From positions 44,143-108,142 of the forward strand of contig CABMEV010000012.1 in assembly GCA_902385255.1 (NCBI GenBank): 64,000 nt of DNA. Reading direction: 5' to 3'. Shown here piece by piece: positions 36,162 through 45,547 of this stretch; positions within the stretch are counted from its first letter, which is position 1; every line of letters starts with the position of its first letter. This stretch comes from Candidatus Tiddalikarchaeum anstoanum (GTDB taxonomy: Archaea > Nanobdellota > Nanobdellia > Tiddalikarchaeales > Tiddalikarchaeaceae). The notes under the pieces are model-generated. The model searched no databases and was not told where the DNA came from. It saw nothing but the letters and a program-made list of their open reading frames with translations. The translations under genes and the position numbers were made by a program.

Positions 36162-36761
36162 ATTCAAGTTTTGGATGAACGCTGCTATCTCTTTTTCAAC
36201 AATTTCAGCATCTTCTAACTTGCACGGAAGTCCGGATATGGTGCACGTATACTCCGGAGCCTTATTGTCCTTATACCATAATAAAGGAATATTAAACAAT
36301 AATGAAGATAAATAGTTGCAGTCTACGCCAGTTGCTTCAAGGGAGAAATGCATCAAACCAGGATGCCTGCAAGGCAAGTTTTCCTGCAGACTGCATTTCT
36401 TGCACAGCCTGCAGCTTCCAGACCCGAAATATTTAGAATTGAAAACTCCTTCAAGATGCTTCATTAATTTTTCTATCCTGCTTTTCATGACGGAATTTGC
36501 AATCCTCACTTTGTTAAACTCAGTCGAGTCAATATTGGACAAGCAGCATTTGAAGAGCACGATTACCAAGCCCCTATGTTTGCATAAAGACTCAAAACTT
36601 GGGGATTTAGGAGGGCATGAATATTTCAAATTATAATTCTTGCACTTCTCGCACAACTTGGCAAAAAAAGTTTTATTAGTCTTAACATCATTTTTTTCGA
36701 CAAACTTGAAAAACACTCCCACCCTTACAATTCTTTCCGGAGTTTTAACATCAAAATACAT
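36153..36761 (-). CDS. DUF2284-type metal-binding protein
   Basis: 202 residues. The Cys pattern LCEKCKNYNLKYSCPPKSPS, then CRLCKKCSLQENLPCRHPG and SLEATGVDCNYL is that of the DUF2284 family of predicted metal-binding proteins; the role is unknown. The ATG at 36761 is preferred over 36782 because ATATTTATAG (plus strand about 36783-36792) sits 26 bases upstream. The stop overlaps the convergent pilin-like gene by nine bases. Confidence 0.85.
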   Translation of the reverse strand: MYFDVKTPERIVRVGVFFKFVEKNDVKTNKTFFAKLCEKCKNYNLKYSCPPKSPSFESLCKHRGLVIVLFKCCLSNIDSTEFNKVRIANSVMKSRIEKLMKHLEGVFNSKYFGSGSCRLCKKCSLQENLPCRHPGLMHFSLEATGVDCNYLSSLLFNIPLLWYKDNKAPEYTCTISGLPCKLEDAEIVEKEIAAFIQNLNSC

Positions 36762-36802
36762 ACTATAAAAAAATCGTTTCAACTATAAATATTTTTTAAG
36801 AG

Positions 36803-37459
36803 CTAGTTATGCTTTGCATGCTTGGCTTTTACTTTCTTGTAAACTACATAAAATATGAACGCTAATGCCACTAATAATAAGATTAAGCCTATTTGTTCCA
36901 TGAAGTCCAAATTCATCGCCAGTTCAGTATACGATGCACCCATAACCCAGCCAAGTAATCCAAGTATGAATATCCTGACTAACACTCCAAGAAAAGTATA
37001 AACTGTAAACTTCTTTAAATCAGTCCTGATTAATCCAGCAACCGCTGAGAAAACACTTAAAGGAATCACTGGCAATGCACGCATCGTAAATATAATCCAT
37101 TCCTCTTTTCCCTTCTCAAACTTGTCTACACCTTTGTCAAGTTCGTCAAATGATACGCCAAGCAACCACTTGAACTTGTTAATTAAAGGCTTACCTCCAT
37201 AGTAACCAATCCCATAGCCAATATAAGCGCCTATAGTTGTAGCAATTGCTCCGGGAATAATTATTTTAAAAAAAAGCAGAGGAAGTATCTCTAAAAACGT
37301 ACTGGTTGCAGGCAGTAATATGAACCCTGCAGCCATAATTATCAAAGGACTCGGAATTGGTGCAATGACACTCTCAAGAAAGACACCCAATACTACACCC
37401 CATGCGCCAGCTGAGCGAATTAGTTCAATAATATAAGTGACTAAATCTTCGAAGGCCAT
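36803..37459 (-). CDS. DedA/VTT-family membrane protein
   Basis: 218 residues with four to five membrane helices and the DedA/SNARE-associated signature: GVVLGVFLESVIAPIPSPLI near the N-terminus, GAYIGYGIGYYGGKPLINKF, and the re-entrant motif TMRALPVIPLSVFSAVAGL. DedA proteins are implicated in flipping undecaprenyl or polyprenyl phosphate and phospholipids and in membrane homeostasis. Monocistronic. Confidence 0.93.
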   Translation of the reverse strand: MAFEDLVTYIIELIRSAGAWGVVLGVFLESVIAPIPSPLIIMAAGFILLPATSTFLEILPLLFFKIIIPGAIATTIGAYIGYGIGYYGGKPLINKFKWLLGVSFDELDKGVDKFEKGKEEWIIFTMRALPVIPLSVFSAVAGLIRTDLKKFTVYTFLGVLVRIFILGLLGWVMGASYTELAMNLDFMEQIGLILLLVALAFIFYVVYKKVKAKHAKHN

Positions 37460-37501
37460 ATTAGAATTATTAAAGAATAATCATTTTTAAAAGTTTACAT
37501 T

Positions 37502-37891
37502 CTACTGAACATTGCTGCACTTATTCTTTTCTTTATCATATAATGGGCATGTAAGCACTAATTGAGTAAGTTCCCTGCCATTATTGGATGCATTTTTAAC
37601 ATTCTCCAACGTGTTAGCCTTATCACAATCATAATGAGGGCATCTTTTAATAAGGTCTATGTAATCTTTAACCACACCATCAAGAGTCTGCGAAGTTTCA
37701 ACGATTAATGGCTTAATCTCGTTGCTAATGCACCTGCTAACAGACGTATTGCAGCACGTTTTGTTTAATAACTGCATCAAGTATAACCTTTGATAAATAT
37801 ATTTATGACCCTCTTTTGAATTGCCAACAAAAGGCACTATTTCCAGACGACAATAATTTACCATTATTTTTGAAAGATTATCTAATCTCAT
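37502..37891 (-). CDS. Hypothetical Cys-containing protein
   Basis: 129 residues, mostly helical, with eight Cys including NKTCCNTSVSRC and KRCPHYDCDKAN, which could bind metal. No signal peptide. No recognised family. It lies between dedA and the divergent AlaX-like gene. Confidence 0.65.
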   Translation of the reverse strand: MRLDNLSKIMVNYCRLEIVPFVGNSKEGHKYIYQRLYLMQLLNKTCCNTSVSRCISNEIKPLIVETSQTLDGVVKDYIDLIKRCPHYDCDKANTLENVKNASNNGRELTQLVLTCPLYDKEKNKCSNVQ

Positions 37892-37962
37892 TTATAAACT
37901 TTATCAACCGGAAGAAATAGCACTTTTTTAAAATAAGGAGTGGTTTAAACTATTTAGAATAA

Positions 37963-39069
37963 ATGAAATACTACGAAGACGCTTACATAAAGGAATTAAC
38001 AACGAAAATAGCCGAGATAGGCAAGGATTATATCATACTTGAAGACACTATTTTCCACCCGCAAGGAGGCGGACAGCCATCAGATAAAGGCACAATTAAC
38101 AATGAAAAAGTAAAAGACGTAAAAAAAGAAGGAAGCATAATAAAACACTACGTTGACGCTTCAAAATTTCACAAGAATGAAGAAGTAAAATTATCAATCG
38201 ACTGGGAATACAGATATTACTTGATGAGAGCACATACTGCTGAACACTTATTCTACCAGTGCTTAAACAAGCAAAAAACAATAACAGTTGAGAAGATAAA
38301 CCTGGAAAAGAATAATTCCTCCTTATTCATGAAAGGCAGAATAACATTCGAGGACTTATTGAACGCCGAAGAGTTAATTATCAAACAAATACACTGGAAC
38401 TTTCCAGTAAATATAGAATACCACTACTTGAATGAGAACTTGGAAGGAGTCAGAATAAAACAGGACAGGATAAGAGAGGAGAAGATACGCGTTGTTAAAA
38501 TAGGGGATTTTGACAAAAGCGCATGCACCGGGACTCACGTAAGAAACATTTCAGAAATAGGATTTTTCATAATAACAGGATTTAAGTCAGCAGGGAATGA
38601 GATTTACGAAATAAGGTTTGAAATAGGGGATGATGCAGTAAATAAAGCGTTGGAGAATTCAACCAAACTACTGCAATTATCATATGAGACTTTGATAACT
38701 CCTGAAAATCTGGCAGTATCAGTAAAGAATGCATTAAAACAAGTTGATGAATTAAAAAGCGAAATGAGAAAATTAAGCGATGAATTTTTAAAAATTAAGG
38801 AATTCAAAGCCGAGAACGGAGTAATATTCGAACACTTCACATATATCGATAACGAGAGGCTGATAAAATTAGCACCTAGTCTTGCAAAAGACAAGAACTG
38901 CAATGTTGTATTCCTAAACGGCAATAACCTGATAATTGCAGGACTGCAAGCTGAAATGTTATTCAACAAATTAATTAAAGAGTTAGGCGGGAGAGGCGGA
39001 GGAAAACCTGAACTAAAGATAGGACGAGTTGAAAAAACTGATGCTGCAATGATTAAAAAACTGATTTAA
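37963..39069 (+). CDS. alaX: AlaX-type alanyl-tRNA editing protein (long form with DHHA1)
   Basis: 368 residues resembling the editing half of alanyl-tRNA synthetase. The N-terminal beta-barrel has TIFHPQGGGQPSDKGTI; the metal site is HTAEHLF (HxxxH) plus CTGTHVRNISEIG (C and H); the C-terminal DHHA1-like domain ends with GGRGGGKPELKIG. These proteins hydrolyse Ser or Gly mischarged on tRNA-Ala. The long form with DHHA1 corresponds to AlaX-L. It is divergent from the gene at 37502, with a TATA-like stretch at about 37947-37955. Confidence 0.93.
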   Translation: MKYYEDAYIKELTTKIAEIGKDYIILEDTIFHPQGGGQPSDKGTINNEKVKDVKKEGSIIKHYVDASKFHKNEEVKLSIDWEYRYYLMRAHTAEHLFYQCLNKQKTITVEKINLEKNNSSLFMKGRITFEDLLNAEELIIKQIHWNFPVNIEYHYLNENLEGVRIKQDRIREEKIRVVKIGDFDKSACTGTHVRNISEIGFFIITGFKSAGNEIYEIRFEIGDDAVNKALENSTKLLQLSYETLITPENLAVSVKNALKQVDELKSEMRKLSDEFLKIKEFKAENGVIFEHFTYIDNERLIKLAPSLAKDKNCNVVFLNGNNLIIAGLQAEMLFNKLIKELGGRGGGKPELKIGRVEKTDAAMIKKLI

Positions 39070-39110
39070 TAACTAATTTAAATAATTAAAAACACTATTA
39101 TTTTCATTAA

Positions 39111-42100
39111 ATGGCTGATGAATCTGGCGAAAAAAAGAAAGTTTTGTTAAAAAAACTTAGTGAAGCGTTAGGAGGGGAGAATGCTTCTTTGGAAAAAATA
39201 TATCCCTATGTTGAAACCCGCCCTGAAGCCCAAAAATTAAATGAAGAACTAGCTCCAAAAACTCCAGCAATAATAGAACCAGCCACTCAAGCCGTAGAAC
39301 AACCATTACCTGAACAGCAAAGTCCTACTAAAGTATCCGAAATTCCTACTCAACAACCAGAAAAGTTGCCAATCGAGCAGCCTATAATCCCACAAACTAA
39401 GACAGCAGAACAAACACCAACTCCTCAGCAAACTAAACCATCTGAGCCATCTCCAACAATTATAGAACAAAAACCAGCGCCGAGCACGGAAAAGCCAATT
39501 TCTTCACCAGCACCTCAGAAACCAATAGAGCATAAAGTGGAACCTGCAAAGTTTAACATTATCAATTTCATAAAAGAACATAATAAGATATTCTTATTCA
39601 GCGGAGGAGGATTAGTTCTATTAATCATAATCTTTTTTGTAATATCCTTATTCTCAGGACCCGGCAATAATGTAGAAATAAGCAGTGCTTACGCAGGAGA
39701 AGGATTCAGCACGGTATTCACAACAAGCGGGAATTATAATAACATCCTGTTCGTATTCACACATCCATCAGGTGAAGTTGAACAAGTAACACCAACAAGG
39801 AATGGCAACACGTGGACTGCAAATAACCTTAACCTGTTAATCTCAGGAGATTGGACACTGGAGGTAAAAAGCGGCTCTGAAATATTATTCACTAAGAATT
39901 TTTCAGTATCAAGTAGCTGCTCAACAAACAGCGACTGCGATGGAACACTATGCTGCAACGGTGCATGCGTAGAACCAGAATGCTCAAGCAATACTGAATG
40001 CAGGGATACTAATAACTGCACCATAGATACTTGTTTAAGCCCGTCTACATGCGAGTCAAGCTGCCAGCACCAAGCAATAACAAATCTGGTTGCAGGAGAT
40101 TATTGCTGCCCAGAAGGTGCAACATTCTTTACAGATACTGACTGCACAACTTGTCCAGTAGGAAAAATATTCTGCAACAACAGTTGCAGGACACTTACTT
40201 GCACTAGGAATGCTGACTGCAACGATAATAATACAAACACTTTCGACGTGTGCCAGAACGGAGGAACATGCAGCGCGTTCTGCCAGAATTATATAGGTTC
40301 ACCATGCACAGCAAATCAGATAACATGCAACGGGACATGCACCGACACATGCAGAACCAACTCAGACTGCGACGACAGCAACAATGCAACAATTGACTTA
40401 TGCAATAACCCAAATTCCTGCAGCAGCCAATGCATACACTCAGGCGGGACATGCACGCAGGACTCGCAATGCTCAAACAGCACAGTATGCTGCGGAGGAT
40501 TCTGCATAAGCCCTGTATGCTCAATGTATACACAATGCGATGACGGAAACCCATTAACTAATGATTACTGCCAGAATCCCGGAACATGCAGCGCGAGCTG
40601 CTCAAACACGCAGTGCACTGTAGCCTGCTCAAGGAACGGCGACTGCAACGGAGGAAGAACATGCTATAATGTAGGAACATGCTCTTCAGTATGCGCTTTC
40701 TGCCAGAGAGATACTGATTGTTCAACAGGGCAACTATGCTGCAGCGGTAACTGCATAACACCAAGTTGCTTATCAGACAGCCAGTGCAGTTTCGGACAAA
40801 CATGCAATAATCCAAATTCCTGCACTGCATCATGCAGCACGAGAAGCTGTTCACAATACACTGACTGCATGAGCGGATACATGTGCTGTAATAATTTATG
40901 CACGAAGATAAATTCAGGAGAACAATACTGGCCAAGCGCACCAATTAATCAGACATTAATGATAGGCGGAAACAACATCTCAAACTTAGTCTTCAGCTCT
41001 TACAACCCAGGAGACAGTTCAGTGCTAGTCAGGATATACAAGAATGCTACACTAACATTCGTTCCAAACACTAGAAACACGCTTCCTTACACTTATAATA
41101 ATGCAACTTATGGATTCAACCTGACAATAGGATATTACAGCATGTCAACGAATTCAGCACCAGTGAACTGGAGCGTCTACTGCCCGAACGGGAGCTACTC
41201 AAAGAATTATAACACGTGCGACAATGCATGCGTCGAATGCTTAACAGACTCGCACTGCAGCGCTGGAAAAGTCTGCTGCAGCGAACACTGCGCGACGCCA
41301 GCATGCAATAGTTCATTAACGAACAGCGAAAGCGTGCCAAGTGCAGTGGCAGCAACAGTAGGAACCCAGTACGCGTACGTTGCCAACTCTACAGGAGTCA
41401 TATACTATGATGGTTACCAGCATAGTCTCCCAAGCATAACTAACGTAATCGGATTAGAGTTCTCAACCGATTTGTACGCTGCAACTTCAACGGGCAGCGT
41501 GAAAAAATACTCAGGCGGGGTCTGGACCGAAATATTCAACACCAACAACGCCACGAACTCCCTTCACGTCTACAACAGCGACACAATATATGCAGGATTA
41601 GGAAACGGGAGCATATTCAAAGATAATGCAGGAAACGTGACAATCATATCCCAATTCAACGCTTCAGTTAATAAAATGCTCACTTTCGACAATAAACTAG
41701 TTGCAGGATTAGGAAATGGGGAATTATATTATTATGACGGGAATATTTGGACTCTTGGCAGCGCTCTTGGCTCAAGCATAAACAATATGGTAATATTCAA
41801 CTCTCAAGTATACGCAGGGCTTGTAAACGGAAAAATATACCGTTCAAGCACGCTTAACAGCTGGAGTGAAGATGCTGCCTTAAACGGCAACATCACGTTA
41901 TTAGCGGTTGCCAACAATAAATTATTCGCAGGCTTGAATAACGGCGACGTCTACGTTTACGCATCCGGGTGGGTGAAGATGGAGAACGCAGGAGGACTTG
42001 TTGTTGGGATTTTCAAATTTGGAACTTACACTTACATAGTTGACCAAACTTACGGAATAAAAAGATATGATATAACTGGCTGCGCAGGGTATTGTTATAA

Positions 42101-42134
42101 CAAAGGAACATGCAGCGCGGGATGCTTAACTTAA
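39111..42134 (+). CDS. Giant Cys-rich membrane-anchored surface protein with C-terminal propeller
   Basis: 1007 residues in an N-in, C-out layout. Residues 1-157 are cytoplasmic, with a long Pro/Gln/Glu-rich low-complexity stretch; one membrane helix follows (about 159-182, GGGLVLLIIIFFVISLF). Outside comes a beta-domain, then about twelve short Cys repeats of the type SDCxxxxCCNGxCVxPxC and NPNSCSSQC (residues about 265-615). From about 745 to 990 repeated units of the form YAGLxNGxIYxYxGxxW form a probable five- to six-bladed propeller. Composition is A-rich and G/T-poor on the coding strand. Probably a surface adhesin; no enzyme motif. Confidence 0.85.
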   Translation: MADESGEKKKVLLKKLSEALGGENASLEKIYPYVETRPEAQKLNEELAPKTPAIIEPATQAVEQPLPEQQSPTKVSEIPTQQPEKLPIEQPIIPQTKTAEQTPTPQQTKPSEPSPTIIEQKPAPSTEKPISSPAPQKPIEHKVEPAKFNIINFIKEHNKIFLFSGGGLVLLIIIFFVISLFSGPGNNVEISSAYAGEGFSTVFTTSGNYNNILFVFTHPSGEVEQVTPTRNGNTWTANNLNLLISGDWTLEVKSGSEILFTKNFSVSSSCSTNSDCDGTLCCNGACVEPECSSNTECRDTNNCTIDTCLSPSTCESSCQHQAITNLVAGDYCCPEGATFFTDTDCTTCPVGKIFCNNSCRTLTCTRNADCNDNNTNTFDVCQNGGTCSAFCQNYIGSPCTANQITCNGTCTDTCRTNSDCDDSNNATIDLCNNPNSCSSQCIHSGGTCTQDSQCSNSTVCCGGFCISPVCSMYTQCDDGNPLTNDYCQNPGTCSASCSNTQCTVACSRNGDCNGGRTCYNVGTCSSVCAFCQRDTDCSTGQLCCSGNCITPSCLSDSQCSFGQTCNNPNSCTASCSTRSCSQYTDCMSGYMCCNNLCTKINSGEQYWPSAPINQTLMIGGNNISNLVFSSYNPGDSSVLVRIYKNATLTFVPNTRNTLPYTYNNATYGFNLTIGYYSMSTNSAPVNWSVYCPNGSYSKNYNTCDNACVECLTDSHCSAGKVCCSEHCATPACNSSLTNSESVPSAVAATVGTQYAYVANSTGVIYYDGYQHSLPSITNVIGLEFSTDLYAATSTGSVKKYSGGVWTEIFNTNNATNSLHVYNSDTIYAGLGNGSIFKDNAGNVTIISQFNASVNKMLTFDNKLVAGLGNGELYYYDGNIWTLGSALGSSINNMVIFNSQVYAGLVNGKIYRSSTLNSWSEDAALNGNITLLAVANNKLFAGLNNGDVYVYASGWVKMENAGGLVVGIFKFGTYTYIVDQTYGIKRYDITGCAGYCYNKGTCSAGCLT

Positions 42135-42263
42135 AAAAGTCCTTAGGAGAGATAGTTTTTTAAACAAGTAATTTTTTATGATTTTGAATATGCAGGAAGC
42201 TAAGATAATGCAATTTTCAGGATTCAGTTTTAGCTACGCTTCATTCTTTTTTTACTAAAGAAA

Positions 42264-42326
42264 GGAAAAATTCTCTAAAAAAAAATCAGAATTTTTCCGG
42301 TTTTCAATTAAAACTAACTTTAGTTT
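42264..42326. promoter_or_regulatory. Two inverted repeats upstream of the gene at 42370
   Basis: GGAAAAATTCT (42264-42274) pairs perfectly with AGAATTTTTCC (42288-42298) across 13 bases. Next, AAACTAA (42311-42317) and TTAGTTT (42320-42326) form a near-palindrome. Together they lie 44-106 bases before an ATG that has a strong ribosome-binding site. They may be a hairpin plus operator; a terminator for the upstream gene is the alternative. The rest of the 235-base gap from 42135 shows nothing else. Confidence 0.5.
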
Positions 42327-42369
42327 AATAAAAAGGAATGACTTCCCTGCCAAAACGGAGGAAAAGAAT

Positions 42370-42789
42370 ATGATAAATACAGACGAAAAAACACTCGATG
42401 CGGTTGTGAGTGAAGTTAAATTTGTAAAAACAGAAGAGTTAACTCTTCCATGCCTGAAAAAGTATAACCCTAATGTCAAGTTTTCTTATGATAATGAATG
42501 GGAGCATTATACTTTAACAATAAAAACTGTCAAAATCGGAGATAAACAATACAAGTTAGCAGTTTCTAAAAAAGGAATATTATTACCATCTCTGTACGAT
42601 AAGTCGCCAAGGAAGATTGCCATGGACGAAGTCAAGAACTTGCCAGAACAAGAACTAAAAGATTTGGACAAGTGGGGCAGGATAATAAGCAACGCTAAAG
42701 ACGGCGGAACGTTGGAACTGCAGCCGCACTGGAATGCCTTAATGAACGGCTACTACGTAAACATATTAAGAAACTTGGAAATACTATAA
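42370..42789 (+). CDS. Hypothetical protein with strong ribosome-binding site
   Basis: 139 residues, soluble, no recognised domain; it contains a beta-rich middle (HYTLTIKTVKIGDKQYKLAV) and a helical end (DEVKNLPEQELKDLDKWG). GGAGG at 42357-42361, eight bases before the ATG, is unusual in this mostly leaderless genome and implies a transcript with a real 5' leader, matching the inverted repeats just upstream. Confidence 0.7.
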   Translation: MINTDEKTLDAVVSEVKFVKTEELTLPCLKKYNPNVKFSYDNEWEHYTLTIKTVKIGDKQYKLAVSKKGILLPSLYDKSPRKIAMDEVKNLPEQELKDLDKWGRIISNAKDGGTLELQPHWNALMNGYYVNILRNLEIL

Positions 42790-42824
42790 CTTTTTTAAAT
42801 TCATAATTTTTTCTTTATTTGTTA

Positions 42825-43160
42825 ATGAATCTTAAGAATGCTTTAGAGAGAAAAATTGCGTTCAAAACGCTTGATGAATTGTTGACTTTTTATGAAAAAA
42901 CCAAAGAAGATGTCAAAACTGTTAATTTAAGCTGGTTTAATAAACAATATAGTTATATAAAAAAAGATGATAAGGAAATAGAATTCTACTATTGCAATAA
43001 ATGTGAAGCATATATTGTCGGAAGCCCTTACTTTATACCTCCAGATAGTTTCTACAGAGAGATTAATCCTGATCCAGAATGCCCTAAAGAAATAATATGC
43101 TGTCGAAGCGGTGACAAACCATCTTATGAATGTAATATATGCGGAACAAAAATAAGATAG
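42825..43160 (+). CDS. Hypothetical protein with C-terminal zinc site
   Basis: 111 residues. Helical N-terminus (LKNALERKIAFKTLDELLTF) and a C-terminal Cys set: YYCNKCEAYIVGSP, CPKEIICCRSG and YECNICGTKI, which looks like one or two zinc ribbons. No family recognised. The ATG at 42825 is preferred over the one at 42819. Confidence 0.65.
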   Translation: MNLKNALERKIAFKTLDELLTFYEKTKEDVKTVNLSWFNKQYSYIKKDDKEIEFYYCNKCEAYIVGSPYFIPPDSFYREINPDPECPKEIICCRSGDKPSYECNICGTKIR

Positions 43161-43212
43161 AACTCTTTTTAAACTTGAATTCAGAATTATGGAAAGAAAA
43201 ACTTAAACTTTA

Positions 43213-44133
43213 TTAAGAATTTAAGCTTAATTTTTTTATTTCTTCATATTTCTCATTTATCTTCTTTTGAATATCTTCAAGAACTGTTTTATTCTCAGGC
43301 TTGAATAAGTGCTTGAACCTTGACTGCAGCTTCATGAAATCAGTTACAGGCAGAGGATTTGGATTATCAAAATTCAAAATGTATTTTCCATTCTCATACT
43401 CGAATAAAGGCCAGAAATTAGTCTTCGTAGCAAGCCTGGCAACTTCGATGCTTAACTCAGGACTAAAACCCCAGCCGAGAGGGCAAGGACTTAATACGTT
43501 AATAAAACTAGGACCTTTAGTGTTGAACGCTTTCTCAACCTTCCTAGTCAAATCAGCAAGGTTGTAAACGCTAGCTTGTGCAGCATAACTAATATTATGC
43601 GCGATTGCTATCTTTATCACATCCTTTCTCCACTCAACCTTACCATAACTATACTTGCTAACAGGAGTAGTTGTAGTATTAGCACCCATTGGAGTAGCAC
43701 TGGAACGCTGAACTCCTGTATTCATATAAGCCTCATTATCATAACATACGTAAACGAAATCTTCACCGCGCTCCAAAGCCCCGCTTAATGACTGAAGACC
43801 AATATCATAAGTTCCCCCGTCTCCGCCGAAGGCTACGAACTTGAACTCCTTGTCAATTAATCCTTTTTCCCTCTTTGCCTTATATGCAGCTATTACTCCG
43901 CTCATAGTTGCGGAGACGTTCTCGAAAGCTGAATGGATGAAAGGGACATTCCAGCTAGTAAAAGGGTAAATAGTTGAAGTAACTTCCAGGCAACTCGTAG
44001 CGCACCCAACAATTACAGGCTTATCAGTCGCGGCTAATACGCTTCTAACAATTATCGGAAAAGCGCAGCCAGCGCAGCTTCTATGCCCGCTTGCCAACTT
44101 TTCAGGCTTGACGGATAATTCTTTAAGATTCAT
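43213..44133 (-). CDS. porB: Pyruvate:ferredoxin oxidoreductase, beta subunit (TPP-binding)
   Basis: 306 residues. Conserved Cys residues for the internal cluster (SCAGCAFPIIVRSVL, and a third in VGCATSCLEV) and the thiamine-diphosphate motif FGGDGGTYDIGLQSLSGALE with YDNEAYMNTGVQRSSATP are diagnostic. It decarboxylates pyruvate (or another 2-oxoacid) to acetyl-CoA with electrons passed to ferredoxin. It is last in the porG-porD-porA-porB operon; its start overlaps porA's stop by four bases. The exact 2-oxoacid cannot be proven from sequence, but the motif set fits pyruvate. Confidence 0.96.
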   Translation of the reverse strand: MNLKELSVKPEKLASGHRSCAGCAFPIIVRSVLAATDKPVIVGCATSCLEVTSTIYPFTSWNVPFIHSAFENVSATMSGVIAAYKAKREKGLIDKEFKFVAFGGDGGTYDIGLQSLSGALERGEDFVYVCYDNEAYMNTGVQRSSATPMGANTTTTPVSKYSYGKVEWRKDVIKIAIAHNISYAAQASVYNLADLTRKVEKAFNTKGPSFINVLSPCPLGWGFSPELSIEVARLATKTNFWPLFEYENGKYILNFDNPNPLPVTDFMKLQSRFKHLFKPENKTVLEDIQKKINEKYEEIKKLSLNS

Positions 44134-45269
44134 TCTCTCACCCCGACGTACTTATCCTGTTTCTTATTACTAATCATGTTTTCAAAAATAGTTTTAATAT
44201 CTGTTTCGAACAAGTCCCGTCCTCCTAGTCCGAATACTACACTACTTAATTTAACACTTGTATTATGCAAACTATTACTTATCTCTGAATATAATGGAGG
44301 ATTCGCCCCAAAACTCTCACTCCTGTCGAGTACGACTACGCTTTCAGCACCGCTTAACGCTTTATTTACAGCTTCGTAAGGGAAAGGCCTAAAAAGTTTC
44401 ACCTTTACAAGGCCGACTTTTTTGCCATTCTTCCTAAGTTCGTTAACCACTGTCTTTACAGTTCCTGCCGCGCTATTTAATACAACAATTACTTGTTTCG
44501 CATCCCTGCTGTGATACTCTTCAATGACACCATACTTCCTCCCTGTTATTTTCTCATACTCTCTGCATACACTGTTGAATTCTTTTTCAACAAGTGACAT
44601 AGCTTCAGCTTGCTGCCTCTTAGTTTCGAACAAGTAATCAGGTAATTGCAATGGTCCTATAGTTATCGGCTTGTTAATATTCAACAAGTTAGTTTCAGGA
44701 TTGTAAGCGCCTACGAAGTCTGACACAGTTTTGTCTTTAATTAGTTCAATATTTTGCAGGCAGTGAGAAGTGATGAAGCCATCCTGCATAACCATTAAAG
44801 GAAGATGCAACTTCTCAGCCAGTTTCACACCAATTATTGTGTTATCATAAACTTCCTGGCTGTCCTCGCTGTATAACTGGATCCATCCGCTGTCTTTGCA
44901 GTTCATCGAGTCACTGTGGTCGCAGTGAATATTAATAGGTCCTGAAAGCGCCCTGTTTGCAATATTCATAACAATAGGAAGCCTAAGCCCTGATGCTATG
45001 CCAAGAACTTCAAACATGTAAGCGAGTCCTGCACTGCTGCTTGCAGTCATAGCCCTGACTCCACCTGCGCTCGCTCCGACAACAGCACTCATAGCGCTGT
45101 GCTCGCTTTCAACAAGAACCATTTTAGTGCCAACTTCCTTATTCGCCACAAATTCTGCAAATTTCATCATGATTTCAGTCTGAGGAGTTATAGGATAAGC
45201 GGCTACAACATCAGGGTTTATCTGCTTCATCGCGTACGCTGCAGACTCGGCGCCGTTTAACACATTCAT
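44130..45269 (-). CDS. porA: Pyruvate:ferredoxin oxidoreductase, alpha subunit
   Basis: 379 residues. VLNGAESAAYAMKQINPDVV at the start, AYPITPQTEIMMKFAEF, ALVESEHSAMSA-like VESEHSAMSAVVGASAGGVR, and the C-terminal transketolase-like domain (VVLNSAAGTVKTVVNELRKN) identify it. The ATG at 45269 forms a four-base ATGA overlap with the porD stop and fits the conserved N-terminus; an ATG at 45314 would add 15 unrelated residues inside porD. Confidence 0.96.
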   Translation of the reverse strand: MNVLNGAESAAYAMKQINPDVVAAYPITPQTEIMMKFAEFVANKEVGTKMVLVESEHSAMSAVVGASAGGVRAMTASSSAGLAYMFEVLGIASGLRLPIVMNIANRALSGPINIHCDHSDSMNCKDSGWIQLYSEDSQEVYDNTIIGVKLAEKLHLPLMVMQDGFITSHCLQNIELIKDKTVSDFVGAYNPETNLLNINKPITIGPLQLPDYLFETKRQQAEAMSLVEKEFNSVCREYEKITGRKYGVIEEYHSRDAKQVIVVLNSAAGTVKTVVNELRKNGKKVGLVKVKLFRPFPYEAVNKALSGAESVVVLDRSESFGANPPLYSEISNSLHNTSVKLSSVVFGLGGRDLFETDIKTIFENMISNKKQDKYVGVRE

Positions 45270-45547
45270 TTTATGAAACACCCCGCTTCCATATGAATTG
45301 CCTTGAAAGGACACTCTTTAGCGCAGATGCCGCAGCCCTTGCAGTATTTCAAATCCGCATCCTGAATCTTTCCTTTCACAACTTTGATACAGTTCTCAGG
45401 ACAGAACGAGAAACATATCAAACAATTAGTGCACTTCTTAATGTTGCGTACAGGGTACTTATCCTTCCAAAGTCCAGTCTTATAATCCATGCTGCTTCCA
45501 GGAATTATTATATTCCCACCTTCAGGTATTTCTTTGTATCCTTTCAT
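45266..45547 (-). CDS. porD: Pyruvate:ferredoxin oxidoreductase, delta subunit (2x[4Fe-4S])
   Basis: 93 residues with two ferredoxin-type motifs: CTNCLICFSFCPENC and CKGCGICAKECPFKAI. They carry electrons from the catalytic subunits to free ferredoxin. Four-base overlaps with porG upstream and porA downstream show tight translational coupling. Confidence 0.96.
   Translation of the reverse strand: MKGYKEIPEGGNIIIPGSSMDYKTGLWKDKYPVRNIKKCTNCLICFSFCPENCIKVVKGKIQDADLKYCKGCGICAKECPFKAIHMEAGCFIK

Noticed and set aside
40204..40944. Cys-rich antisense frames opposite the giant surface protein
   Set aside because: Complement of TGC/GCA-rich Cys repeats produces Cys-containing shadow frames; no start signals.
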